Assembly: GCA_009782605.1 (NCBI GenBank)
Contig: WRIR01000021.1
Coordinates: 1 to 32,373, forward strand
Direction of reading: 5' to 3'
Length of the DNA: 32,373 nt
Source of the DNA: Eggerthellaceae bacterium
Lineage (GTDB): Bacteria; Actinomycetota; Coriobacteriia; Coriobacteriales; Eggerthellaceae
Both the position numbers and the translations under genes were made by a program. Positions 25,301-32,373 of the stretch are shown here, piece after piece (the stretch's first letter is position 1; the number at the start of each line of letters is the position of its first letter). A model generated the notes under the pieces. The model did not search any database. It saw nothing but the letters and a program-made list of their open reading frames with translations, and was not told where the DNA came from.

Positions 25301-25836
25301 TGGGCGGTGCCACGAGCCCTGCCGGTGCGCCTTGCGCAATCGACGCCTCGGCGGCGGGGCGGAAGGGTGCTGTCTCCTATGACGCCATGGTCCACATCCA
25401 GAACCAGGGCGACACCAAGTATTCGAAGAATAACGGGTCGACTACTCTGGGGACGAGCGGGCGGTCGCTGCGCCTTGAGGCGATGACGCTCAAGCTGGCC
25501 ACGCCGCCGGTCTCGGGCGGCTTGAGCTATTCGGTCCATATCCAGAACATCGGCTGGGAAAAGGAGCCGGCGACAAACGGCACGCTTTCCGGCACACAGG
25601 GCCGGGCACTTCGCCTTGAGGCGCTGTGCATCAGCCTTACCGGTGAGATGGCGAAGCGCTACGACGTGTACTACCGCACCCACGTCCAGAACATCGGCTG
25701 GACCGGCTGGGCCAAGAACGGTCAGAGCTGCGGGAGCGCCGGATACGCCTACCGCATGGAGGCCATGCAGATAGTCATAGTGGCGAAGGGAACGACGGCA
25801 CCGGGCCTCAACAGCTCCTATTTCTACCAGAGGTAG
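22384..25836 (+). CDS. Secreted subtilisin-like protease (S8) with six ChW repeats
   Basis: Extracellular serine protease of about 1150 residues. A signal peptide follows the second methionine (MNTAKNLKKRVFG, then a hydrophobic stretch ending near AEA). An acidic Asp/Gly/Ala-rich stretch comes next, then an inhibitor-like propeptide (about 150-225). The catalytic domain (about 255-565) has D292 (VIDTGI), H326 (HGTHVAG) and S507 (SGTSMAAPYVAG). Ig-like or YDG-type repeats (about 570-805) precede six hydrophobic-W repeats (about 808-1140, core HVQNIGW and GRALRLEAL). Repeat four has lost the Trp (IQNQGDTKY). ChW repeats are thought to mediate surface or substrate binding. No LPXTG or membrane anchor is seen. 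The start at ATG 22384 fits AAGGAG (22372-22377); ATG 22423 is an alternative. Confidence 0.88.
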   Translation: MGGTREALGDDVLMNTAKNLKKRVFGLLMACALVGGMLPLVQEAPYAEAAEDAAPSLASPHGDGTDGLLPGDGAESVRDGDDPAAWTDGDDPAALPGEAALDGPAAEGALPDVSPGPDEAAEPLAGDDLSALGAQVIAELEANPDAEYAEGEVIVVFHEDVSAAEASEILEEVDAVDEDSVSAEAMVSADTVVVEVSEDASLIEALVELNSNPEVAFAQPNYIYRLMDDEGLEGLADGLPVPDADPQDALLPLATSINDPSRGSQWALTTTRLFDAWSLTRANKTVAVAVIDTGIRADHEDLKNVIIPGSAYDATGRGQTSDSHGHGTHVAGIIAAEANNGRGIAGVSYNARIVPIRIGNWVIDSKGNRVYSMYTSEVCNAYDYLLANVGGGKTRAQSYNLKVINLSLGAYARDGQLEARINAAYNAGILTVCAAGNNKNNTAVYPGSFTRCINVSALKKGTGVLNDVFDASYSSFGSTIDLSAPGTNIYSTTNASASSYGYNSGTSMAAPYVAGAAALVFAANPSTTPAQVRTALEKTAQDLGAPGWDQYYGHGQVNPYAAAKYVAVTKITYATKNNAPITVGTTIDCKVTSTLPMATSWRWSVESGSATINASTGVLTPTKAESTVVVKATYTGDVSVFVTQSIAIPKSVPIITGPTTAPTYDGRAKTPNFDVKFEGKALKKDTDYKVSYQNNVNAGTAKATITGTTVWKGTKEQSFTINKAPLSAANVTVASATYTGSAVKPAPTVKFTDGNGKVQTLKSGTDYSVVYSSNTNITNSGAKATVTGSGNFTGSVTKGFAIKGATITYETHVQNIGWTGNASSRSPVANGAVSGTSGRGLRVEALRISLVNNSGKSGKLHYRTQIQNVGWQEECVIDSKGTSDAYLKGNLRGNDYSGTSGRALRLETLEIRLTGDLAKAYDIYYRVHVQNVGWMGWAKNGENAAGTVGLGLRMEAMQVYLLPAGSTPPGSTMGGATSPAGAPCAIDASAAGRKGAVSYDAMVHIQNQGDTKYSKNNGSTTLGTSGRSLRLEAMTLKLATPPVSGGLSYSVHIQNIGWEKEPATNGTLSGTQGRALRLEALCISLTGEMAKRYDVYYRTHVQNIGWTGWAKNGQSCGSAGYAYRMEAMQIVIVAKGTTAPGLNSSYFYQR

Positions 25837-25996
25837 AGGGTGCTGCCTGCGTGGCGCGGCTTTGTGCGGCTGTTGTGTCGGCCGCCTGCGCCGCCGCCGG
25901 ACGTGCCGCCTGCGTCGCCTGCCTCGCGCGCCTTGTGTGCCTGTGCCGTCTGCGCGTTCTATGCGCCGGTGGGCTTGCGCGGTTGTTGTGCGGCCT

Positions 25997-26026
25997 TTGC
26001 GGCAAAGCCGCGTGTTCAGCTATAAT
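25997..26026 (+). promoter_or_regulatory. Promoter of the glycosyltransferase operon
   Basis: TTGCGG (25997-26002), an 18-base spacer and a perfect TATAAT (26021-26026) lie 35 bases before the first glycosyltransferase start. An imperfect hairpin (25991-26010, CGGC.TTT with AAAGCCG) overlaps the -35 element. It could come from the end of the previous gene or be an operator. Confidence 0.6.
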
Positions 26027-26061
26027 CTGCTTTTGACGTATTGCCGAAAGAGGATTGACCT

Positions 26062-27147
26062 ATGGCCGCCGACAAAGCATCCCGACCCGCTGTCTCCGTA
26101 GTGGTGCCTGTCTACAATGTGGAGGGCTACCTTCGCGAGTGCCTGGACTCGCTTTGCGCCCAGACCCTGGGTGACCTTGAGGTCGTCTGTGTCGATGACG
26201 GCTCGACGGACGGCTCTTTGGCCCTGATACGGGAATACGCCGCACGCGACCCCCGGATAGCCGTTTTTACGAAGCCGAACTCCGGCTATGGGGCGTCTAT
26301 GAACCAGGGCATCGCCCGTGCGCACGGCGAGTACATCGGCATCCTCGAGTCCGACGACTTCATCGAGCCGGCCGCCTTCGAGGTGCTCTACCGCGCCGCA
26401 AAGGAGCACGACGCCGAAGCGGTGAAGGCGAACTACTTCTATTACTGGTCAAAGCCCCAGCCCAAAAGCGAGCTCGTCCCGTCGATAGACGCCGGCCTGG
26501 CCGGATTCGGCGACCCCCGGGAAAAGACGGGTGTCTTCTCCCTGGCACCGGCAGTCTGGTCGGCATTGTACCGACGGGACTTCCTTGAGGAAAACGGGAT
26601 CAGGTTCCTGGAGACCCCCGGCGCCTCGTATCAGGACGCCAGCTTCAACTTCAAGGTATGGGCCTGTGCCCGAAGGGCGGTATTCCTCGAAGAGGCCTTC
26701 GTGCACTACCGCCAAGACAACGAGTCCTCTTCGGTGAACTCGAAAGAGAAGGTGTACTGCGTCTGCGACGAGTATGCCGAGATGCAGCGTTTCTTAGACG
26801 GCCGCCCCGAGGTGAAGGAGCGGCTTCAAGGCATCCTCGTCTGGATGAAGTTCACCAGCTATTGGTGGAACTATGGGCGGATCAACGACCGCTTCAAGCC
26901 TGAGTTCCTTGCACGGGCACGCCAGGAGCTTGGAGACGACCTTCGGGCAGGCCGGTTGGACAGGAGCCTTTTCGAGCCCTGGAAAGAGGCACTGCTCGGG
27001 GCATTGCTGAAATCGCCCGAAGCCTTCGAGGATTGGCTTGTGCAGCGTCCAGGCAAGATAAACACCTTCAGGCGCTATTATTCGACAGGGGGGTGGCCTT
27101 TGGTCATAAAGGTGCTCCGAGGCAAATTCCAAAGGGCAGGGAAGTGA
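26062..27147 (+). CDS. Family 2 glycosyltransferase
   Basis: Transfers a sugar from a nucleotide-activated donor, probably in cell-surface polysaccharide assembly on the inner face of the membrane. The protein has 361 residues. The GT-A domain begins VSVVVPVYNVEGYLRECLDS, with the nucleotide-binding VDDGSTDG (D45, D46) and a metal-binding ESDD (96-99) in place of DXD. After residue 200 a helical C-terminal region without recognised motif follows. The start at ATG 26062 is preceded by AAAGAGGA. First gene after the promoter; its stop overlaps the next start by one base (TGATG). Donor and acceptor cannot be read. Confidence 0.85.
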   Translation: MAADKASRPAVSVVVPVYNVEGYLRECLDSLCAQTLGDLEVVCVDDGSTDGSLALIREYAARDPRIAVFTKPNSGYGASMNQGIARAHGEYIGILESDDFIEPAAFEVLYRAAKEHDAEAVKANYFYYWSKPQPKSELVPSIDAGLAGFGDPREKTGVFSLAPAVWSALYRRDFLEENGIRFLETPGASYQDASFNFKVWACARRAVFLEEAFVHYRQDNESSSVNSKEKVYCVCDEYAEMQRFLDGRPEVKERLQGILVWMKFTSYWWNYGRINDRFKPEFLARARQELGDDLRAGRLDRSLFEPWKEALLGALLKSPEAFEDWLVQRPGKINTFRRYYSTGGWPLVIKVLRGKFQRAGK

Positions 27148-30100
27148 TGGCGAAGCTCTCTGTCGTTGTGCCCATCTACGAGGTCGAGGACTACCTGGAA
27201 TGGTGCCTTGACTCGCTGGTGGCACAGACCTGTACAGACATCGAGGTGGTCTGCGTCAACGACGGCTCGACCGACGGCTCGCGCGACATCGCCGCCCGCT
27301 ACGTTGCGGCCGACCCGCGCTTCGTGCTGATCGACAAGCCGAACGGGGGGTTGTCCTCTGCCCGCAACGCGGGCATCCGTGCGGCGTCTGCCCCCCTGGT
27401 CTGCTTCGTGGACTCCGACGACCGTTTGGCCCCGGGCGCCTGCAAGAGGATAGTGGCGGCCTTCGATGAGACGGGTGCCGACATCGTCACCTTCGGGGCG
27501 AACTGCTACCCGGCCTCTGCGGGCAACGTTTGGCTGGCCGAGCACCTGAGCCCCCGCGATGTCGTCTACGATGGCTTTGCCCCCGACCTCGTCTTCAAGG
27601 AAATGTCCCAGCCCTTTGCTTGGCGCACCGCCTGTAAGAAGGACTTCCTTGTCGACCAGGGCCTCTTCTTCAGGGAGGACGTGCTCTTCGGTGAGGATAC
27701 GGTTTTCCACTTCGCTATCTACCCGCGCGCTCGAAGGACCGCGCTCATATCAGACAAGCTCTACGACTACCGAGTGTCGCGCGCAGGTTCGCTGATGCAC
27801 CGTGTGGCCGGCAATCCGGCACGGAAGGTGGCGGAGCACCTCAAGCTCATCGGATGGGTCTTTGAGGACTGGGAGGCAGGCGGGTTCTTGCGCCCCTGCC
27901 TTGCAGAGATGGTGGCCTGGACTGTGGAGTTCGTACTGCTTGACATCATGAGGCAGCCCCGTCCCTTCCGGGACGGCTTCGCAGGAGACCTCCGCGTCTC
28001 CTGGCTGGATCATTCCTCCCTTGAGGAAATACTCGTCCTAAAACTTCCCTGGGCGACGAAAAACCTCGTGAGAACCGTGCTTTTGCACCCCGAAAGGCTT
28101 GAGAGGACAAACAGCAGGAGGGTATTGTCCTATTCCTATGATGTGCAGCAAAATGGCCTGTTCGCAGTAGTAGGCGTGCTTGCCCGCCGCCTGGCGGACC
28201 GGGTCCGTGAACGGGGCAACGAGCAGCCCTGCATCCACGGGCAGCTTCAGATAGGCGGCCTGCGCTTCCTCGAAGGGGAGGCAGGCACCACTGTGTGGCG
28301 CTTCTTCGTCGAATGGGAGGGCGCCAAGGAGGCCTCGCCTGAGGTGTCGGGCCTGGACGGCAGGGGCAGGCCTTTCGACGTCGAGACTATCCCTTTCGAG
28401 GAACAAGACCTTCCCGGCATTGCCTCGCCGGACCTCGTGCGGAAGCGCCTCTTCCTCTCCGTCAAGCTCGACGAGGCCCTGCAGGCCTTCTCTTTGGAGG
28501 CCACTGACGCCCTCGGCAACTACCGCCCGGGGTTCTTCTGCGTGGACAGGGGGGTGTTTGAGCGCCTTAGGCATGAGGTTAGCTTGCATATGCTCAACGC
28601 CCACGAGGACGACAAGAACTACCAGAGGTGGTTTGCCGCCCACCGGGCAGGCGAGCAGGACCTGAGGGAACAGGGCGCCCACCGCTTCGGGTACGCCCCC
28701 CAGGTCAGCATCGTCGTTCCCTGCTTCAAGTCCACCCCGGCCTTCTTGTCGGACATGGTTGGCTCGGTCATGCGGCAAAGCTATGCCAACTGGGAGCTGC
28801 TGCTGCTCGACGCGAGCGCCGAGACGGGGGTCGTCAGACGCGCCGCCGACGCCGCGGGTGACGAGCGGGTCAGGTATGTCGGTCTGGACGGCAACAAAGG
28901 CATCGTCGGCAACACAAACCGCGGCATCGACGAGGCGCGGGGAGAGTTCGTCGCCTTCCTCGACCATGACGACCTGCTTGAGCCCGATGCCCTCTTCGAG
29001 TATGTGAAGTGCCTCAATGCCCACCCCGGCGCCGACCTGCTTTTCTGCGACGAAGACCTGTTCGAGCACAACGGGAGGTTTTGCCGGCCCGTGTTCAAGA
29101 CCCGCTTCAACCTCGACCTCCTCTACAGCCACAACTGCGTGATGCACTTCCTCATGGTGCGCACCGCGCTTCTCCGTGCGATGGAGTTTTCGCCCGACGA
29201 GGTGTCGGGTGCGCAGGACTACGACCTCACGCTTCGGGTTGTGGAGGCGGGGGGCGAGGTCTGCCATGTGCCCCGGGTGCTCTACCATTGGCGCTGCCAT
29301 GAGGCCTTGACGGGCGGGGACAACCTGGACAGCAAGCCTTACGCCGAAGAGGCGGGCAGAGGGGCGCTTGAGGGGCACTTCGCACGCCGGGGGATCGCAG
29401 CCGACGTGGCAACAACTGCCCACCCCTTCGTCTACCGGGTGCGCTACGCGCTGCCGAGTCCCCACCCGCGTGTCGGCATCATCATCCCCAGCAAGGACCA
29501 TGCCGACATGCTCGATGCCTGCATACGGTCCATCGTGGAGAAATCGACCTACGACAACTACCGCATCCTCGTCATCGAGAACAACAGCGAAGAGAAGGCG
29601 ACCTTCTCCTATTATGAGCGCATACAAGAAGAGCTCCCTTGTGTCTCGGTTGTGGCCTGGGAGCAGGGCTTCAACTACTCGAAGATCATCAACTTCGGCG
29701 TCGCTCAGGTCGACTGCCCTTATTTCCTGCTGCTCAACAATGACACCCTGGTCATCTCGCCTGGCTTCATCGAAGAGATGCTCGGCTACCTCCAACGGCC
29801 GGAGGTCGGGGTCGTAGGCGCGAAGCTCTATTTCCGCGACGGCCTCGTGCAGCATGCCGGCATGCTCATCGGGCCTGGTGGCACCGTTACCCACGTGAAC
29901 CAGGACTTCCCGCCCAAGCGCGAGGGATACCTTTCCCGTGCCGTCCGCCCGGGCAACTTCTCTGCGGTCACGGGGGCCTGCCAGATGGTGAAGCGCTCGG
30001 CCTTCGAGGCGGCGGGCGGCTACACCGAGGACTTCGCGGTGGGCTTCAACGACGCCGACTTCTGCCTGAAGGTGTGGCAGGCGGGCTATAGGGTGGTGTT

Positions 30101-30299
30101 TAGCCCCTATGCGGAACTCTTCCATTACGAGTTCACGACCCGGGGGAGGGAGGTTGCCGACCCGGCCAAGCAGGAGCGCTGGGAAAAGGAGCGCGCGCTC
30201 TTCCAGCAAAGGTGGCCGGAATACTTCGATGAGGGGGACCCCTTCACCAACCCCAACCTCGACCGCGACAGCCTCTATTACGCCCTGCCCCGGGCCTGA
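27147..30299 (+). CDS. Three-domain family 2 glycosyltransferase
   Basis: Large polysaccharide-building enzyme of 1050 residues with three GT-A domains. Domain one (about 1-330) starts MAKLSVVVPIYEVEDYLEWC and has D39 and DSDD 89-92. Domain two (about 519-740) starts SIVVPCFKSTPAFLSDMVGS and has FLDHDDLLEP. Domain three (about 776-1035) starts VGIIIPSKDHADMLDACIRS, has LLLNNDT and ends with a GT2-type FNDADFCLKVWQAGYRVVFSP. A non-GT linker lies at about 370-515. Domains two and three together resemble the double-domain enzymes of rhamnan, O-antigen and capsule clusters. Domain one is a close copy of the following gene. Start ATG 27147 overlaps the previous stop; a longer upstream frame only shadows the preceding gene. 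Confidence 0.85.
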   Translation: MAKLSVVVPIYEVEDYLEWCLDSLVAQTCTDIEVVCVNDGSTDGSRDIAARYVAADPRFVLIDKPNGGLSSARNAGIRAASAPLVCFVDSDDRLAPGACKRIVAAFDETGADIVTFGANCYPASAGNVWLAEHLSPRDVVYDGFAPDLVFKEMSQPFAWRTACKKDFLVDQGLFFREDVLFGEDTVFHFAIYPRARRTALISDKLYDYRVSRAGSLMHRVAGNPARKVAEHLKLIGWVFEDWEAGGFLRPCLAEMVAWTVEFVLLDIMRQPRPFRDGFAGDLRVSWLDHSSLEEILVLKLPWATKNLVRTVLLHPERLERTNSRRVLSYSYDVQQNGLFAVVGVLARRLADRVRERGNEQPCIHGQLQIGGLRFLEGEAGTTVWRFFVEWEGAKEASPEVSGLDGRGRPFDVETIPFEEQDLPGIASPDLVRKRLFLSVKLDEALQAFSLEATDALGNYRPGFFCVDRGVFERLRHEVSLHMLNAHEDDKNYQRWFAAHRAGEQDLREQGAHRFGYAPQVSIVVPCFKSTPAFLSDMVGSVMRQSYANWELLLLDASAETGVVRRAADAAGDERVRYVGLDGNKGIVGNTNRGIDEARGEFVAFLDHDDLLEPDALFEYVKCLNAHPGADLLFCDEDLFEHNGRFCRPVFKTRFNLDLLYSHNCVMHFLMVRTALLRAMEFSPDEVSGAQDYDLTLRVVEAGGEVCHVPRVLYHWRCHEALTGGDNLDSKPYAEEAGRGALEGHFARRGIAADVATTAHPFVYRVRYALPSPHPRVGIIIPSKDHADMLDACIRSIVEKSTYDNYRILVIENNSEEKATFSYYERIQEELPCVSVVAWEQGFNYSKIINFGVAQVDCPYFLLLNNDTLVISPGFIEEMLGYLQRPEVGVVGAKLYFRDGLVQHAGMLIGPGGTVTHVNQDFPPKREGYLSRAVRPGNFSAVTGACQMVKRSAFEAAGGYTEDFAVGFNDADFCLKVWQAGYRVVFSPYAELFHYEFTTRGREVADPAKQERWEKERALFQQRWPEYFDEGDPFTNPNLDRDSLYYALPRA

Positions 30300-30328
30300 G
30301 GTCAGGGAAGGGGGGCGGCGGCCTTAGC

Positions 30329-31453
30329 ATGGCGAGGATTTCTGTTATCGTGCCTGTCTACAATGTCGAGGACTACCTGGGATGGTGCCTCGATTCCCTG
30401 AGTGCGCAGACCTGCACGGACATCGAGGTTGTGTGCGTCATCGACGGCGCGACCGACGGGTCGCGTGCCCTTGCCGGGCGCTATGCCAGCGCAGACCCCC
30501 GTTTCGTGATAGTGGACCAGGCGAACAGCGGGCCTTCGGCTGCCCGGAACAGGGGTATCCGGGAGGCCTCGGCCCCCCTGGTCTGCTTCGTGGACGCCGA
30601 CGACCGCCTGGTCCCGGGCGCCTGCGAGAGGATCGTGGCGGCCTTCGATGAGACGGGTGCCGACATCGTCACCTTCGGGGCCACCTGCTACCCGGCCTCC
30701 GCAGGCGACGCGTGGCTGGTCGAGCACCTGAGCCCGCGCGATGTCGTCTATGACGGCTTTGCCCCCGACCTCGTCTTCAAGGAGATGTCGCACCCCTTTT
30801 CCTGGCGTACCGCCTGCAGGAGGGGTTTCCTCGTCGAAAACGGCCTCTTTTACGACGAAGGCCTGTTCCTGGGCGAGGACCAGGCCTTCCACTTCGCCAT
30901 CTACCCGCGCGCCCGCAAGACCCTGCTTTTGTCCGACAAGCTCTACGACTACCGCGTGGTGCGCGAGGGCTCCCAGATGGACCGCCTCGCACGCGACCCC
31001 GAAGCAACGCTGGCACAGCACGTCCGTATCGTGCGGCGCATCCTTGCCGACTGGGAAGCCGGCGGGTTCTTGAGGCGCTATCCGGCAGAGATGGTGGCCT
31101 GGACGGTCGAGTATGCGCTTGTCGGCATAGCGAAGCTGCCCCCGGCACCCCGCGACAGGCTCTTGGGCGAGCTGCGGCAGGCCTGGCTCGGGCATTTCTC
31201 CGAGGGTGAGCTTGCTGCCCTCGGGCTTCCGTGGGCAGCGGGGAAGATGGTGGATGCGGCGCTCTTCGCCCCCGAGCGCTTCGACGGCGCCCTCGGAAGA
31301 CGCCGCGGTCCCGAGAAGGACGGCCACAGGACAAGCCTCCGGGTGCGCCTGTGGATAGCCTGCGAGGCCTTGGGCCGCAGCATGAGGCAAGGCGGCCTCG
31401 TGGGAACCGGCAGGAGGGTCTTAGCGCGCAGAAGGAAACCGGAGGTGTTTTAA
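30329..31453 (+). CDS. Family 2 glycosyltransferase, duplicate of the preceding N-terminal domain
   Basis: GT-A enzyme of 374 residues, beginning MARISVIVPVYNVEDYLGWC. By hand alignment about 73 of the first 100 residues match domain one of the preceding protein, and the similarity continues beyond residue 250. The donor site reads VIDGATDG in place of VNDGSTDG and the metal site is DADD (89-92), so donor preference may have shifted. The C-terminus is basic (RRVLARRRKPEVF). A G-rich Shine-Dalgarno (AAGGGGGG, about 30308-30316) is rather far from the ATG. It belongs to the same operon, 29 bases after the previous stop. Confidence 0.85.
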   Translation: MARISVIVPVYNVEDYLGWCLDSLSAQTCTDIEVVCVIDGATDGSRALAGRYASADPRFVIVDQANSGPSAARNRGIREASAPLVCFVDADDRLVPGACERIVAAFDETGADIVTFGATCYPASAGDAWLVEHLSPRDVVYDGFAPDLVFKEMSHPFSWRTACRRGFLVENGLFYDEGLFLGEDQAFHFAIYPRARKTLLLSDKLYDYRVVREGSQMDRLARDPEATLAQHVRIVRRILADWEAGGFLRRYPAEMVAWTVEYALVGIAKLPPAPRDRLLGELRQAWLGHFSEGELAALGLPWAAGKMVDAALFAPERFDGALGRRRGPEKDGHRTSLRVRLWIACEALGRSMRQGGLVGTGRRVLARRRKPEVF

Positions 31454-31454
31454 C

Positions 31455-32373
31455 ATGGCCACACGCACACAGCCGCCCACCACACAGGCACCGGGAAGCA
31501 AGACAGGGGGCAGTTCCCCTGCCTCGCCCCGGCCGCCCAAGGTAACGGTCGTCGTCCCGCTGTACAACTGCGAGCCCTATATCGGGGAATGCCTTGAGTC
31601 GCTTGTGCGCCAGAGCCTTCCCGACTTCGAGGTCATCTGCGTCGACGATGCCTCGACCGATGACGGCCCAGCAAAGGCGCAGGCCTGCATGGGCGGCGAC
31701 CCCCGGTTCACGATGCTCAGCCTTCCCGAGAACCGGGGACTGAGCGCCGTGCGCAACGCAGCGCTCGACAAGGCGCAGGGCGACTACATCGTCTTCCTCG
31801 ACTCCGACGACTACCTCGTGGACGACGCCCTTGAGAAGCTTGTGGCCCGTGCGACGGCCCAGGACCTCGACGACCTGTATTTCGCCGCCCGCTCCTTCTT
31901 CGACTCGAAGGAGTCGCAGGACCTTGTCTGGGAGGACCTCGACCGGCGCGCGCCCTTCGACGGGGTGGCGACCGGCAAGGAGCTCTTCACCACCTTCGCG
32001 CAGCGTGGCGAGTTCTTCACGCATGCCGCGCTGCGCATGGTCAGGCGCTCCCTCCTCGACGAGCAAGGCATCCGCTTCTATGAGGGGATAATCCACGAGG
32101 ACGACCTGTTCACCTTCCAGACCATGGTTGCCTCCGAGCGCTCGTCCTTCCTCTCCGACGTGCTCTACATGCGCCGCCTGCGCCACGGCTCCATCATGGC
32201 GACCCGGACGCAGGGCCTTGCCACGGTTAAGGGCTGCTTTGTGTGCGTGCGCGAGATGAAGCGGTGGATGAGGGACAACGCGCCCGGCCTCGACGATGCC
32301 TTCGTCGAGGCGATGATGCGCCAGATAGACTGGCTCCTCCACCCGGCGAGGCCCGCCCGGGGGGGCAGAGAGG
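31455..32373 (+). CDS. Family 2 glycosyltransferase, partial at window edge
   Basis: The open frame runs from ATG 31455 to the end of the window without a stop, giving at least 306 residues. A Thr/Pro/Ser-rich N-terminal tail (1-28) precedes the GT-A domain VTVVVPLYNCEPYIGECLES, with VDDASTDD (D64, D65) and the metal motif DSDD (116-119). The later FYEGIIHEDDLFTFQ is typical of capsule and teichoic-type GT2 enzymes. GGAGGTG (31441-31447), inside the end of the previous gene, is the ribosome site, and only one base separates the two genes. The 3' end is missing, so nothing can be said on its C-terminus. Confidence 0.85.
   Translation, partial: MATRTQPPTTQAPGSKTGGSSPASPRPPKVTVVVPLYNCEPYIGECLESLVRQSLPDFEVICVDDASTDDGPAKAQACMGGDPRFTMLSLPENRGLSAVRNAALDKAQGDYIVFLDSDDYLVDDALEKLVARATAQDLDDLYFAARSFFDSKESQDLVWEDLDRRAPFDGVATGKELFTTFAQRGEFFTHAALRMVRRSLLDEQGIRFYEGIIHEDDLFTFQTMVASERSSFLSDVLYMRRLRHGSIMATRTQGLATVKGCFVCVREMKRWMRDNAPGLDDAFVEAMMRQIDWLLHPARPARGGRE

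Noticed and set aside
28038-30209. 723-codon minus-strand frame
   Set aside because: It lies opposite the three-domain glycosyltransferase and shows no motif of its own.

Overview
The window is about two thirds G+C and reads as chromosomal DNA of a strictly anaerobic, high-GC Actinobacterium, most likely class Coriobacteriia (Eggerthella, Olsenella or Slackia relatives). This rests on the style of the proteins: a giant fused acyl-CoA dehydratase activase, a divergent trigger factor, a rubrerythrin, ChW-repeat surface proteins and large GT-A glycosyltransferases, next to an infC-rpmI-rplT operon. The assignment is by eye, without a database search.

Layout. Positions 1-611 are an AT-rich, apparently gene-free stretch with an old imperfect duplication. 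A 1396-residue activase gene runs leftward (612-4802) and diverges from a trigger-factor-like chaperone gene (5080-6378), which is followed by an ABC half-transporter (6418-8196). A membrane protein with a repeat-rich Pro/Gly linker is convergent to these (8219-9238). After a structured GC-rich leader come a closely spaced XRE-cupin regulator and acyl-CoA ligase (9629-11899). The translation operon infC-rpmI-rplT (12191-13386) follows an attenuator-like leader, and infC appears to start at a non-canonical AUA codon. A NifX-type protein (13459-13833, minus), a hairpin-rich spacer and tRNA-Glu(TTC) (14220-14294, minus) come next.

A probable Tat-exported rubrerythrin lipoprotein (14502-15317) precedes an AddB/AddA-like recombination helicase-nuclease pair (15322-22094) whose reading frames overlap by one base. 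A low-GC spacer with terminator hairpins separates these from a secreted subtilisin with six ChW repeats (22384-25836). The right end is a glycosyltransferase operon of four genes (26062 to the window edge), probably for a cell-surface polysaccharide. One gene encodes three GT-A domains, and its N-terminal domain is duplicated in the next gene.

Two themes cross gene boundaries. Conserved genes (activase, addB, addA, the membrane protein, the protease propeptide) carry in-frame simple-sequence expansions. Palindromic repetitive DNA also occurs, including a perfect 31-bp inverted repeat translated in frame inside the activase. I saw no CRISPR array, rRNA, transposase or integrase, and no clear prophage.
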